Below are positions 52,141 to 63,719 of a stretch of 64,000 bases of DNA, piece by piece. The position numbers and the translations under genes are program-made. The notes under the pieces are model-generated. The model saw only the letters and a list, made by a program, of their open reading frames with translations. It did not search any database and was not told where the DNA came from. Position 1 is the stretch's first letter, and every line of letters starts with the position of its first letter. This stretch comes from Cristatella mucedo (lineage: Eukaryota > Bryozoa > Phylactolaemata > Cristatellidae): assembly GCA_009760855.2 (NCBI GenBank), contig WPIO01000007.1, forward strand, positions 6,728,501 to 6,792,500, written 5' to 3'.

Positions 52141-53800
52141 TTTTTGGAGTTCCACAAATAATTGGGATGCAGCTGTCATTCCCACAATAAATGCCAGAAC
52201 ATTGTGGATTTGATTTCAAATGTTACAGATTTTCATAACGGGTTTACCCGCCGAATTTTATGCAGTCGTGCTTGTGCGTTATCACGCTACGGCCTCAAAT
52301 GGCTTGGGTCAGCCAGCCTATTTACGCATTCAAACGGCGAGACACCTAGCATTTCCATAAAAACGTCGCGTAACTGAGGTTTTAATATTCAAAATTATAG
52401 AGAAAACTATACCTACTGTACCCACCATATTTCACGAGATTTCCCTTGAGCGTTCTCTGGCTACGGAGTCTTATGGTCCAGCTCAAATGACAGCCACAAG
52501 TAAGAAAATTACGATACAGCTGCTGTTTCAGTAATAAGCTTCCTGTAAGCGCGGTTTTGATTAACAATTATAGAAAGCAATGATCCAGTTTAACCCACCA
52601 AATTTATTGCGATTGTGCTTTCGCGATCTCATGCTACGGCCTCTAATTGCCCGGGCCACTCAGCCTGCCTACGCTTTGCAGCTGCGGTTTTGATACTAAT
52701 TTACAGAAAACCATTTTCCGGGTTTACCAACCAAATTTTACGGCAGAGCGCACGGGCTTTCTCATGCTATGGCCTAAAACGGTCTGGACCAGCAAGCATT
52801 CGTGCGTATTCTAAAGGCAAAGTCATAACATGTCTTGTAAAACAATGGTTTTGATGACACATTATAGATAAAAGTGTTTCAGATTTCCCATCTAATTTCA
52901 TGACATTGGGCGAGCGTGGTATAATTCTATGGGCTCCTATGGCCCGGGCCATCAGAGACCATAGAAAAATAACGCATTAGAGCATTCAAATAAAGTTTGA
53001 TGGGTAAATCCGGAACACCGTTTTCCATAATAAGCATTCGAAACCGCAGTTTGACGATGCCTTTTGTTGGAATAGTAGCTGTATTGCAGTTTAAAAATGC
53101 ACAGCGGGCCGAGCCATTGGAGGCCATTACATGAAAACTGACGTGGATTATATCATAAAATTCGGTTGGTAAACTTGAAGCAGTGTTTGCTTTAACATGA
53201 AATCAAACCACAGTTGCTCAAGGTATATTGAGGAAATGTCAGCTGTATCGCAGTTCGATTACTTACGGGGGCTGGCTGGTCCGGGTCATTGAAGGTTACA
53301 GCATGAGAACGCCCATGCGCTATGCCATAAAATTTGGTTGGTTAACCCGGAACACTGTTTCATGTAATGCGAATTCAAAACCGTAGTTTTCCGATGCCTA
53401 TTATAAAAATGGCAGTTTTATGTTAGTTTGAAATAGCACGACAGCCCCCAGCCATTACATTAAAACCCATATGCGCATTTGCAAAAAAATTTGTTAGGGA
53501 ATCCATGCTGCCATTTTCTACAGCATGGAGTTAAAACCACTATTGCGCAATGCCTTCTGTGGAAATTTCAGCTGTACCACCGTTCGAATATGTAAATAGG
53601 CTGGCTGACCCGGGCTATTTGAGGCCATAGCACGAGAACGCGAAAGCGCAATTGTATGAACTTTGGTGGGTAAACCCGTAAAACCATTCTGTACAATTTG
53701 GAAATCAAAACCTCAGTGTTCTGACTATTATTTTGGAAATGGCAGCTGTATCAAAGTGTAGTAGAGAGCGACCTTGGGCGACTCTTAGCGTGGTGCAAAC
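52140..53800. repeat. Inverted array of about 130-180-bp degenerate units
   Basis: A diagnostic GGGTTTACCnnCCnAATTTTA block recurs at about 52240, 52418, 52588, 52720 and 52881. It then recurs in reverse complement at about 52993, 53157, 53328, 53486 and 53659. A second block (CTACGGCCTCnAATGGCCCG) follows the same pattern. Matching blocks are symmetric about 52950. Confidence 0.8.
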
Positions 53801-54219
53801 CTTTACCTCATTTCTCCGTAATACCTTTGGGTATTCCGCTGCCATCTTCGCCGTGACTATTTGTGAGCTGTCGTCGGTTATTCTTCACAAAACAGGACCT
53901 GCTTAGCATAAGGTGCGATGTCGTCATTCGTCTATACCTACTGGCGGGCCTTCTTCGGCGGGTTGGTGAGAACCTTCCTGCATTATGCGTTCGCCCTATC
54001 AACAGCTCAGCTATCAAGCCCACGACCCGTAAGTTTAAAGCGCTGAATAGTACTCGTTGAGGTAGTATCTCACCTGCCGTCCCTCAGCATTTTGTGAAAC
54101 GTCGACCGGCGGCCGTTACTAAGGTCCAATTTAATTTCGAATGGGCCGGCGTCTGCCGGGCCGGCTACACGCTGACTTCAATACAAGCCACTTCATCGGT
54201 GTCACGTTGCTGGACAGCC

Positions 54220-55930
54220 TCTTAAATTCCCCTACCAAACGTCCGCTCGCTTAAAATCGAGGGAATACTCATCCGCGATCAGGTGGTCCCGGAGAACCTA
54301 GATGAATTTCTCCTTACCGAAACTTGGATGACGCCTTGTTCCAGTAGCTGTATATCTGAGACTACCCCACCCGGGATCTCATTCTATCAGTCCATGTGTT
54401 CAGACAAGGTTAGTGGCGGGGTTGCAATTGTTGTTCGAGAATCGTTCATCTATAAGATGTGTAGTTTCTCGCATGGAACATCGTTTGAATCAGTTGCAAT
54501 CAGGTCCTCATCGAAGGCAATGCCTCTCACCGTTGCGATATACCTGTGGTTTTGTTTATGTATACCCCAGTCTGTGACAGCACCTAGGCTGGGTGGCCCT
54601 CCCAACCACCGGCTAGCCATTCGGAGCGCAGCTAGGCGTTGGCAACGCGCCAATGGATGAGAGCGCAGCGTTCCGGTACCGGAGACGAGAGAAGCTAGCG
54701 AACGTCTGCGGGCGAGGAGTAGCGCTTCCGCCGGCTGAGTGTGTAGATGAAATAAACCTGTGGTGTTCCTCATTGGCTAGCGTGCTGTGCCGCTCGCGAC
54801 GATAATTCAGACTACATTACCGACCTCCTTCTGGCTGTCCAAACTTGTTTATAGAGGAATTTTTGGAGTTCCTCGCTAAAATATTTGTGTGTGACAGGCC
54901 GTTACTGATTGCTTCAGACTTCAATATACACGTTGGCAACCTTATTAACAGATAGGTTCCCTCATTTGTCGACTTTCGGGAGAGTTTTGGTTTGGTCCAA
55001 CAAGTTAATCAAACCAGCCACGCCGGTGGCCATATTCTAGATCTCGTGATTAATAAGGATTTCTTCCCCACTGACCTGGTGGTGTGTCCGCTGACCTTTT
55101 CGGATCATTGTTTACTATTCCTGCTCCCTTGTACGAACAGGGTAATGTCGAACTTGTCCAGCGACGTAACTTGAAAAAGCATTGGCATAGACACATTTTT
55201 GAAATCTGTTTGTGATGCAGGTCTTCTTGATCTGCAACCAGACTCGACCGACAGCCTCGATACTCTCACTGATGCAGTGAACATGACACTCAGATGTGCT
55301 CTTGACAAGCATGCTCCCGTTCATTCTATCCGTATATAGAGTCGTGGAGATTCCTTTCAATTTACAAAGAAAATTTCAAAAGATGAGCCGTATTAAGCGC
55401 AGGATGAACGTCGTTTAAAAAAATCGGGGTCTGATAAAGATCTAGTCAATCTCAAAGACTTCCTTAAGTTTCACCCAGAAGCTTAAAAAATTCAGGGCTT
55501 TTTTCCACTCTAAACCTGAATTCCTGCAAGTCAAACCCAAAACAGATTTATAAGACAGTAACAAATTTACTGGCCAATGCTGAGAGGTCTAACTCCTCAG
55601 ATATTAACGGCTCCGCCGAAAAGTTGTCAGCCTTCTTTACTGAAAAATTGTGCACATTCATGCCTCCATAAAGCCCCTTCCGAGTAAAGCAATTGTGGAA
55701 TCACAACCTGTGACCTTCCTGCATAGGTTTTCCGAGGTTTCTGCATGCGATGTGGCTACCTTAATAAGGTCTAGTAAAAAGAGCTCGTCTCCTGAAGACC
55801 CTATGCCATCATCACTGTGGTCTTCACTGGCGGACTAACTTAGCCCTGCCATAACCGAGATTTCTAATGGGCTTCTTTGCAAAAAGGGGTTGTACCCAAG
55901 TCTTTCAAATTGGCAATCGTTAGAATCGGG
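54220..55930 (+). mobile_element. L2-type LINE: endonuclease and start of RT
   Basis: VPENLDEFLLTETWMTPCSS, SGGVAIVVRESF and later NQTSHAGGHILDLVINKDFF, FSDHCLLFL are the APE-type endonuclease. VSACDVATLIRSSKKSSSPE and DPMPSSLWSSLAD are the linker and start of the RT. It is 3'-truncated, with frameshifts and a 235-bp insertion at 54573-54807. Confidence 0.8.
54573..54807. mobile_element. Insertion in LINE endonuclease, possible solo LTR or small element
   Basis: Endonuclease coding homology stops after LCIPQS and resumes at about 54815. The insert starts TGTGACAG, contains GATGAAATAAACC (AATAAA), and is flanked by CAGTC and CAGAC, a near target-site duplication. Confidence 0.4.
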
Positions 55931-57035
55931 AGGGGTGGGGAGTTATGCCCCAACCCTATAGGAGTAATGTCCCTCAAAACACATTTAGTAATATCTCTCA
56001 ATTAGTAATTGGAAAGGCATGCAAATTTGCGCAAGCAACAAGGGCAACATTATCAATCTTTTGATGTAACCATAGTGCCACTTTGACCTTCTGATGACCT
56101 GTAAAAGTCAAGGTCAAATGTTCGCTTCGGTATATCCCTTCGGTATACTCCAACAGATTCATTAATATGCATTTTAGAAATATTTCAAACCTTTCAAAAG
56201 ATGTAGAACAATTTTGTGTACCATGGGATGATTCTAAAAAGTAAATACAGTTTTTTTGACGTTTACAAAAATTCTCACATTAATCAGGAAAGGGTCGATC
56301 ATGTGACATTAAAGGACAGTGGCGCTATGTTCACTTGACATACAACCAACTTGAAAAATGCATGGGTGAAACAAGTTGACCAGAGCATATATTCAAAATT
56401 TCAAGTCGATGTGGCCATAGATGGCCAATCTGTAACATCTCAAAGGCTCAAAGCCTAACTGTTCAGGAAGCACAGTCAAAGTTGCCTGCTTATAGCTCAA
56501 CCAGCTGGCAGCACATACCGTAATGTCAAGAACCCCATAACCGTCATAACTTGCGACCAATACTGTCAAAATGTCTTTCTGGAGGAGCTCAGAGTTCAAG
56601 CTGTCATCGTGGATGATGAACATGAGGTTTGAGGCCGTCCCTCTGCCAGCATTCATCATTGCAGCCTCCAGAGCCCGAGAGCCAGAGGTTTAGGCAATTG
56701 AAAAGACAACCAACGATCGGGAGACAATCGACGATTAATTAGGTACCGAGCTAGTACGTATTAGCAGCCCAAGCTGTGGAATGAATAGACAATTGCCTTG
56801 AAAAAGGCATTTCCCTGTCTTAAAAAAAGACAATCTCTCGGCTCTGACTAAGACAGTACAGGGTGGCAGACAGGCACATAGCCAGCACGGTTCGATTGCT
56901 AGCAGCTGGGCAATGAGCAGCAACTATTCGTGAGGTCCTGCACCTGCACCTGCATGGTAATTTTCATCTCGATCTTTATTCTTGCTGATCCTTCTTGCTC
57001 TTGCCTTCCTTTTTTCCACGCCGCAAGTTCTTACG
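55931..57035. other. Unassigned DNA with one 88-codon frame
   Basis: A minus-strand frame at 56659-56393 (MMNAGRGTASNLMFIIHDDS, VASYDGYGVLDIT) looks protein-like but matches no family I know. The rest resembles decayed repeat. Confidence 0.35.
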
Positions 57036-57039
57036 CCGA

Positions 57040-57520
57040 CCCGCGAGGCCCGCCCCGACTTGGCTCCTCCGCACCTGGCTGAACTGCTGCACCAGATTCA
57101 GCCTCTTCGCGCCCTCAGGTCCTGTGTGGAAAATAAATTAGCTGTTCCATTCTCCTGCTTGAAGACCGTTGGCGACAGAAGCTTTAGCTCTGCAGGTCCT
57201 AGACTGTAGAACTCGCTTCCACGATTCCTACTCAACGACAACTATTCTCCTGCTGACGGCCATGGCTCATCCTTTTCAGCGGTCCTGAGCAGTTACTTCC
57301 ATGCTACTCACTACCTCAACTGCTCACCTACCTCTGCTAATGCTTCCCACTTTCTATTTGTTGCGTGAGATAAAGTCTGTTGGCTACCGAATGCGTACCG
57401 AAAGCAACTTAGGCTGTGAGTGTGCCATACAAAACTCTCCTGCGTAGCAAACACGTAGTCTTTATGGCTTTGTGGAATTACAGACGGAGATACATTACAC
57501 TACATTGCATTACATTAGTA
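57040..57520 (+). mobile_element. LINE family B, 3' end with TACAT tail
   Basis: ARPDLAPPHLAELLHQIQPL, CLKTVGDRSFSSAGPRL and the 3' end AGACGGAGATACATTACACT. Confidence 0.85.
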
Positions 57521-57855
57521 CCGAAGTTATTCGTGGGACACGAATGCTTGTGCTCAGGACATCAGCAACACACCTCAGGACAGTCCAAGTAGAGATTACC
57601 TTCAAGGAATTGCACATAACACGAGTATCTATTTAAAAATGGGCCAACCATATTATGTTATATTAACTCTTTCTGTATAGCTACACATTAAAAAAATATA
57701 TTTAAAAGCTGGCATAAAATGTAGGGGAACGTGAGTTACACTACACTGTAGGTATGCATTTTCTCAAATAAAGGACTCTAATTACGAATATCTATTTAGC
57801 CAGCATTCCTTAAACATTTTTTTCGCGCTTTTGTTGGTGCGCTTTGTCCTGTACG
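57521..57855. other. Unassigned AT-rich DNA
   Basis: No feature seen. Confidence 0.4.
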
Positions 57856-57859
57856 CTTT

Positions 57860-58965
57860 TGTCTGTTAACCTTAAGTGGGTGTTATCTAGAGTAGTTTTC
57901 TATAGCGAACTCAAAGCGTACTAAGCGGCTTTCGGCTCGCTTACGGTAGCTAGCAGACTTCATCTCGCATAACAAAGAGAAGGTGAGAAGCATAGCTAAG
58001 CCAGTGGGGCAACCGAGAAAGTGAGTAGCATGGAAGCATCAGCTCACGATGGCTGGAAAGGATATGCCACAGTTGGCAGCAAAAGATCAGATGTAGTTGC
58101 TTAAGAATTATGGAAGAGTTCCACAGTCTAGGACCTGCAGAGCCAAAGCTTCTGTCGTCAACGGTCTTTAAGCGTAGGAACGGAACAGCTAATTTATTGT
58201 TAATTGAGGGCCTGATGGTACAAGGAGTCTGAAACTGTTGCAACAGTTTAAATAGGTATGAAGGAGCCAAGTCATGACGGGCCTTGAGAGTCAGTAATAC
58301 TTGTGCTCTGTATCCGTTGATCAACCTCGAGCCATCGCAGCTCCTTCAGCAAGGAAAACACTGCTGAACCTCTGGAACTAATGAACTAGCCTTGCAGCCA
58401 TATTTATCATCTGCTGCAGCGACCTACTAGCTCCCAAACCGAATTGCAAAGGTCAAGCTTAGACAGAACCAGGAAGCTATTTAGATTTTTAGTAAGCCAT
58501 CTCGGTAGACTATCCCTAATCTTAGACTGAGATCGGACGTGTTGCACAGCAGTAGAGCCAGTCTAAATGAAACTTTCAAAATTAAGCTGCTGTCAGAGGC
58601 GACACCAAAAAATTCCGAGCACGTGGTGACGGTCGCGAAACAGCATTCCTTATTAGAAGAGCAAAGTCTCCTAGTCCAGCTGCACGCCCGAGGGGTGTCC
58701 TATTAGTATCTGTTAAAAAGACAAATACAGTGCTGAGTATTATCAGCATAAAAGTGTCAGCCGATTCCATGGGCCCCAATCACTTTTCCCAGAGGTTCAG
58801 TGCAAATGGAGAACTGCGAAGGACCGAGAACGGATCCTTGTGGGACCCCGCAGGTTATCGCGTCCTTCCCGCCGACGGCTCGCCAGTCTTGCCAGCTGCC
58901 GAATTCGCACGTCGCCCGCAGACTCCAACCACAGACGCCGCCCGATTCCGCCCGAACTTCCCGCG
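57860..58965 (-). mobile_element. LINE family B, RT fragment to 3' end
   Basis: The minus strand encodes CGVPQGSVLGPSQFSICTEP and LGKVIGAHGIG (RT), then DLAPSYLFKLLQQFQTPCTI, FLRLKTVDDRSFGSAGPRLW and the family B end. The 5' breakpoint is near 58965, close to the GC-rich HEPN locus. Confidence 0.8.
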
Positions 58966-59328
58966 GTTCCATGTAAGTGGTTCGCAGTGTGAACGGTCAG
59001 TGCTCGAAAAGCATTTTACTTAAAGCATTAAAAAAGCGGAAAACCGGCTAATTTCGCCATGGTCGGAGACAACCGATGGCGAGAGCCAGAGCAGCCGGCA
59101 AGGACGGGCAAGGACGGGCAAGGAAGGACGGCCGGGCTGCTCGCGAGCGGCCTCGCCGCTCTAGCGCTGCCGCTCGGCGTGCCCCCCCCTGCCCTCTGAA
59201 CATCCGCTGCGACGATCGGTCGGGCGGGCGGGGCTCGGCGGCCGGCCGCCGTGTCCCGTCCGCTGCTCCACCCCCAATCGCCTTCGAGTTGGCGGCGCCG
59301 GCGGCGGCGTCGGTAAAATCCAGCGCCG

Positions 59329-60055
59329 CTACAAGCGGGAGGTGACGGCAGACGGCGACGACGTCGCGATGACGGCGGCGGTGGGGCGGCCGCTGATGAA
59401 GTCGAGCGCCACCGCTCGGACCAGGTCGAGCAGTCGCTTGGCGTTCGAGAAGGCCAGTCGCTCGTTGTCGACGTTCTGGTATCGCTGGTGCGGATCGCAT
59501 CGCGGCGACGACGCGCCGCCGACGACGGCGTGCATGTCGCTCAGGCGGCCGCAGATGGCGTCCATGCTCGTCGCGTGAGCGTGCAGCAGGTACTCGGCGT
59601 GCTCCTCGTGCACCGCGTCCGACGTGGGCAGCAGCGAGCGTAGCGTTTCGGGCTCGACGGACGTCGGCGGCTCTCCGCGCGCCACCCAGCCGTACACCTT
59701 GAGCGCCAGGTCGGCGGCCTGCGGGCGGCGATCGGAGCGAGGGCGACTAGCGGAGCGAGGGCGACCGTCGGAGGAGGCGCCGCTGCCGCCTCCGACGCGG
59801 AGCGGCCTTCTAGAGCCTTCTAGAGCGAGCCGGAAGCGCAAGCGGCGGCGAACGGCACGCGCTCGAAGCTGAGAGCAGCGCTCACCACTCGGCACTTGTA
59901 CAGGGCCCAGAAAGTGGAGCGCTCGGTGCGGAAGCTCGTCCGCGTGTCGTCGTACTGGGACGCGCCCAGCGTGTGCTCCGCCTGCTCCAGCCACGTAAGC
60001 AGCGTGTTGGCGTCGGGGCGGAGGTCCGCGTGCTCGCTCCTCGGCAGCGAAGCGT
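59329..60055 (-). CDS. HEPN-domain paralogue, two 3' exons, inverted copy
   Basis: Minus-strand exons 60055-59886 and 59718-59329 (stop TAG). The first has acceptor cgtcgtcgcag|AC and donor CGAGTG|GTGAGC, and encodes LLTWLEQAEHTLGASQYDD and STFWALYKCRV. The second has acceptor ccgcccgcag|GCC and encodes AADLALKVYGWVARG, ATSMDAICGRLSDMHAVVGG, QRYQNVDNERLAFSNAKRLL and DLVRAVALDFISG. The intron is phase 0 at the same KCxV|AA position as in the HEPN gene at 48912-49734. RYQNVDNERLAF resembles the RYP..PNDRF segment of the sacsin HEPN domain. Upstream exons (above 60055) were not recognised, so the N-terminus is unknown. The large open frames in other phases here are GC-rich shadows. Confidence 0.75.
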
Positions 60056-60504
60056 CTGCGACGACGGCGAGACGGCCGCGGCGGCCCGCGACGACTGAGC
60101 GGCCAGCAATCGAGCAATAGCGGCGGGCTCGCGGCCGGCGACGACGGCCGGAGATGACGGCGAGGGCTTTTCACTCCAGCGACGCCAGCAGCCGGCGCGC
60201 GCTCCCAGGGAGCAGCTACTCGGCTCGGAAGCCGCCGACGGGGTTGGGCTGAACGTCGATTGACTTGGTCCGAATCGGCCAATCGCTGCTCGCGTAGAGC
60301 TCCCGACTTGCGACGAGCTGCAGCAGCAGGCCCGGGCCCGCGGCGGTTGCCCCGTCGGACCCTTTGCTGCCCAGCCGCGTGCTAAGTGCGGCAGTCTGGC
60401 GGACCCTAACCCAGCGTGGCTTTTGTTTTTCGCTGACGGGTTATGACGGCCGTCGAGCGATCGGCCGCTGAGTGGTTGATCGGCTGCGAAGCATATTACG
60501 CTCC

Positions 60505-60650
60505 GGTTTGGCCCAGTGGTCAAGGTGCTCGACCCGTCCTGGCGTCCGATCGAGGTCGAGGGCTCGAGCCCCGTGGCATCCATATGAAGTGCCTGAATAC
60601 TGATTAAGTTCTATTAGGGTGCTATAAAATGCATTATTGTCTTTAAATTT
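60505..60650 (+). mobile_element. tRNA-derived SINE, family 2
   Basis: GTTTGGCCCAGTGGTCAAGG, GTCGAGGGCTCGAGCCCCGT and TGATTAAGTTCTATTAGGGT, then GCATTATTGT. Confidence 0.8.
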
Positions 60651-61105
60651 ATTTTATTCCGATTGCACCTCGAGTGGTCGCCTAGCGGCAGGCGAAACCC
60701 GACAGCCCTGACAGCAATAACACAACAATAATAATCAATCTCTATAACTAAGCCTATGTACGCGAGTACTTACATAAGCTGCACTATGCGCCTGTCTATG
60801 GCCATCGATGGAAGTGCATAGCTAAAATCTACCCGTGATTCTTCACGGGAGCTTCACTATGTAGATAATCTAAATTCGAAGCTTGGCAGTCAGTGGGCTC
60901 ACCAGCTGCAAGTCAGCGGACACTCAGAGGCCCGCCCTTCCAAAGTAAAGTTCTACGTAAATTTTTATGAGTGCAAGATAGCGTTAATGACAATCAGGCA
61001 TTTGCAGCGAACCCTAAGAGAACCCAACCTCCATCTTTTAAGCATTGCAGATATGCTGGAGAGGAAGCGTGTCGTGTTTAGGAATAGTAACGTCGTCAGC
61101 ACGCG
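60651..61105. other. Unassigned intergenic DNA
   Basis: No exon or repeat recognised except a minor AATAATAATC stretch at 60726. Confidence 0.4.
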
Positions 61106-61109
61106 TCAC

Positions 61110-61535
61110 CTCCTCAGCACGAGAAAGCACACCGCACAGAGGACGAAGCACAAGAACCCAGCAAAATGCTGTGACGAACAGATCCGTCTATTAGCATCCG
61201 TTTAAATGTCGTCAAGTCAGGGGATGCCGTGAAGTCAGCCGGGAGTGAGTTCCAGGCCTTAGGAGCATACGAAGCATATGAAGGCGCGGTCTCCATAGGA
61301 TTTGAGGCCAGAGGTTAGAGGCACAGCACACAATGACCTCGGTCGGATGAGAAGGTGGGATCGGATGAAGAAGATCAGATGCAAAACTTGACGACCAGGC
61401 AGTAACTCCAATAGGAAGCCGAAGCGAGAGAACGAAGGAACCGATGCGACGCGTGGGACGACACCTCTAATAATAATAATAATAACAATGATAATTATAA
61501 TAATAATGCACTTGATAAAGCGCCCTCAGAGAACT

Positions 61536-61571
<36 letters not shown>

Positions 61572-61580
61572 GCGCTTACT
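61110..61580 (-). mobile_element. LINE family A, 3' fragment with AAT tail and (TC)n
   Basis: The minus strand encodes SYAPKAWNSLPADFTASPDL and TTFKRML. A separate tail (AATAATAAT at 61470-61505, GCCCTCAGAGAACTCAATCT) includes a (TC)n expansion at 61541-61568. Confidence 0.75.
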
Positions 61581-61739
61581 ATAAGTCTATGCTCCTGCGC
61601 TTCTTGGAGGGAACACAGTTCGAGCAGACGAGCAGTAGTGCAATGCAGCAGCTACGGCGTTTACGATATACCAGCCTAAAAGCACAGCTTTGAATCAATC
61701 ATAAGCTTTTAATTGCACGCGCTTCTTTTAGGTCCGAAG

Positions 61740-61958
<219 letters not shown>

Positions 61959-62169
61959 CAGGGCCAGCAGGGCTGGCTCGTCAGACGCCCCACGTGGCGC
62001 CACGGAACCACTTGCACGAGCTTTTTCCACGATATTTAGTAAGCTGCCGCTTATAGGCCTCGATCAGCTGTGGGCTGCATCCTGTGTCAGCCTTAGATGA
62101 CACTAGTGCCCACCGGCGAGAGCCGAATGCAAATGCACAACGCTCCTTTGCGGTTTAACTACTTCGGTG

Positions 62170-62345
62170 AGCCGTGCTGGCACACTAGGTAAGGTGGTTG
62201 CTTTCACGACCTCGGTCCCGAGGTCGTGGGCTCGATTCCTGTGGTGGGCGATCCTTTATCGCCACTGCAAGTGGTGGTGATAGCCGTAAAGGCTCTTCTG
62301 TCGCCATACAAAAAGAGGCTGTTTAATCAGCTAGGATTTATTTAA
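62170..62345 (+). mobile_element. tRNA-derived SINE, family 1
   Basis: TGGCACACTAGGTAAGGTGG, GTGGGCTCGATTCCTGTGG, GCCGTAAAGGCTCTTCTGTC and AAAAAGAGGCTGTTTAATCA. Confidence 0.85.
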
Positions 62346-62399
62346 TTTACTCGGTCAGGAAACGCCCCTCGTCGGCGAAAGCCCGACTGCAATCTTCTT

Positions 62400-62482
62400 C
62401 TTGCAGCAAATGTAAAGCGCCTAGAAAAAGATTAAGTTCTCTGAGGGCGCTTTATCAAGTACATTATTATTATTATTATTAT
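62400..62482 (+). mobile_element. L2-like LINE 3' tail with (ATT)n
   Basis: GCAAATGTAAAGCGCCTAGA, AAGATTAAGTTCTCTGAGGG, then ATTATTATTATT. Confidence 0.8.
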
Positions 62483-62484
62483 TT

Positions 62485-63180
62485 CTCTCTCCAGCGGCAT
62501 TTCTTGAAGTCGGCATGGTGACTAATCAAATCTATGAAGCTTTCGCCATATCCTTTTTTAACTTTTAATTCGCATTGAAAAACTGGCAGGTGGCATCGTG
62601 CTGGTGCTTACAATTCTTTTGCCGAAGCAGTTTGTTGCAGCTGCTGCAGCTGACTATGGCCAGGCTACGCTTTCACTAATTCCTACGGTAAGGGCGCTCA
62701 CGGAGTGCCTAGAAAGAGGCTAAATTCCCCTGGGGCGATTTGTCGTATAATCATTATTAGTAGTATTCCTGTATTTATCACTATGCCGTATCGCTAATAA
62801 TAGTAGCAAGAAAGATTAACGCTGTCCGCACACCAGCAGCGAAAATCTGAGCTGCTTATGCGACTCGTTAGCCATTCTTCGAGACTCTAGATCTGCCAGC
62901 TGCTGGTATCACGGATGCGAGGACTAGCGCCACTTCATAGTGTCGTGCTTTGTATGGACGAATGATTCCGCAGTCACTACCCGAGTGCATCGCAGCATTT
63001 TCACGATACTACTTGTTTGATAGTATAGCAAACGCAAAGCACTAACGTCGCAGTCTAACGTAGCGGAGCGATGACACTAGGGTGCATACAGTAATTCACT
63101 ACTCGAGCGAGCTCGATACACCTCGCTCATACGAGCTCATGCCTTAGGAGAATTTAGGCTTCAGGGCGGATTCATTTGGC
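62485..63180. other. Unassigned DNA with another L2-like tail
   Basis: A tail-like GAGTGCCTAGAAAGAGGCTA lies at about 62705. Nothing else is recognised. Confidence 0.4.
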
Positions 63181-63182
63181 TT

Positions 63183-63240
63183 CCGCAAGATGGCGGCGAG
63201 TCGGCACTCAAGGAAGCACAGCCCTCGCCCCGGAAGTGCA
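63183..63240 (+). promoter_or_regulatory. Housekeeping-type promoter motifs (YY1-like and ETS-like)
   Basis: AAGATGGCGGC at 63187-63197 matches the YY1 motif that often overlaps a start codon in CpG promoters, and CCGGAAGTG at 63230-63238 is an ETS site. The frame from this ATG stops after 19 codons (MAASRHSRKHSPRPGSAPC), so any gene would need splicing. Confidence 0.35.
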
Positions 63241-63495
63241 CCGTGCTGACCGCCTCGATCGTTCGCTGTAGCGCACCGAAGGCGCGGGCGCTGTGAGATG
63301 AGAGGAGCAGCCGCCGCCACTTCAGGAGTGGCAGCCAGCGATCGGAAAAGACTTTTGCCCGATAATTGAATCCTCAGCAAGGGCAGCAGCACCAGTCGCA
63401 GTGACTCGCACAGAGTTGAGATCTCTAATCAGCTCGAAATCTCTTTAGCAAGTGCATTTATTATTATTTTCTATTTTATTATTATTATTTCAATT

Positions 63496-63719
63496 TTACG
63501 CTAAAGATTCCGGCTCTTTTTCCTCATCCGCCGGAGCCGGCGCTCCCCGTCGCGTCGGCGGCGGCGGCTGGCGCTCGCTAGGTGGCGCTGGAGCCTGCAG
63601 GGGCCCCCCATCGTCGTCCGCTGGCGAGGACCGATGCCTCAATTACAGCAGATAGAGCTTTCTTTTTATAGCTCAAGCTTACCGTTTACGCTTTTCTTCC
63701 TCTCCTCGGTAAGTATCGT
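63496..63719 (-). CDS. Tentative terminal exons of an unidentified minus-strand gene
   Basis: On the minus strand cgcttctgtag|ACG...AAACG|GTAAGC (exon 63719-63683) is followed after 62 bp by cctcgccag|CG (exon 63620-63496), with matching phase. Together they give TILTEERKKSVNADDD, a Pro-rich segment, and the acidic end ADEEKEPESLA before TAA. The composition suits a real C-terminus, but no family is recognised. A competing plus-strand reading is an ATG at 63634 encoding a hydrophobic leader with donor TCG|GTAAGT at 63709. Confidence 0.3.

Noticed and set aside
59882-60583. 233-codon minus-strand frame
   Set aside because: Composition-driven open frame in GC-rich DNA; the HEPN domain is encoded in a different phase of the same strand.
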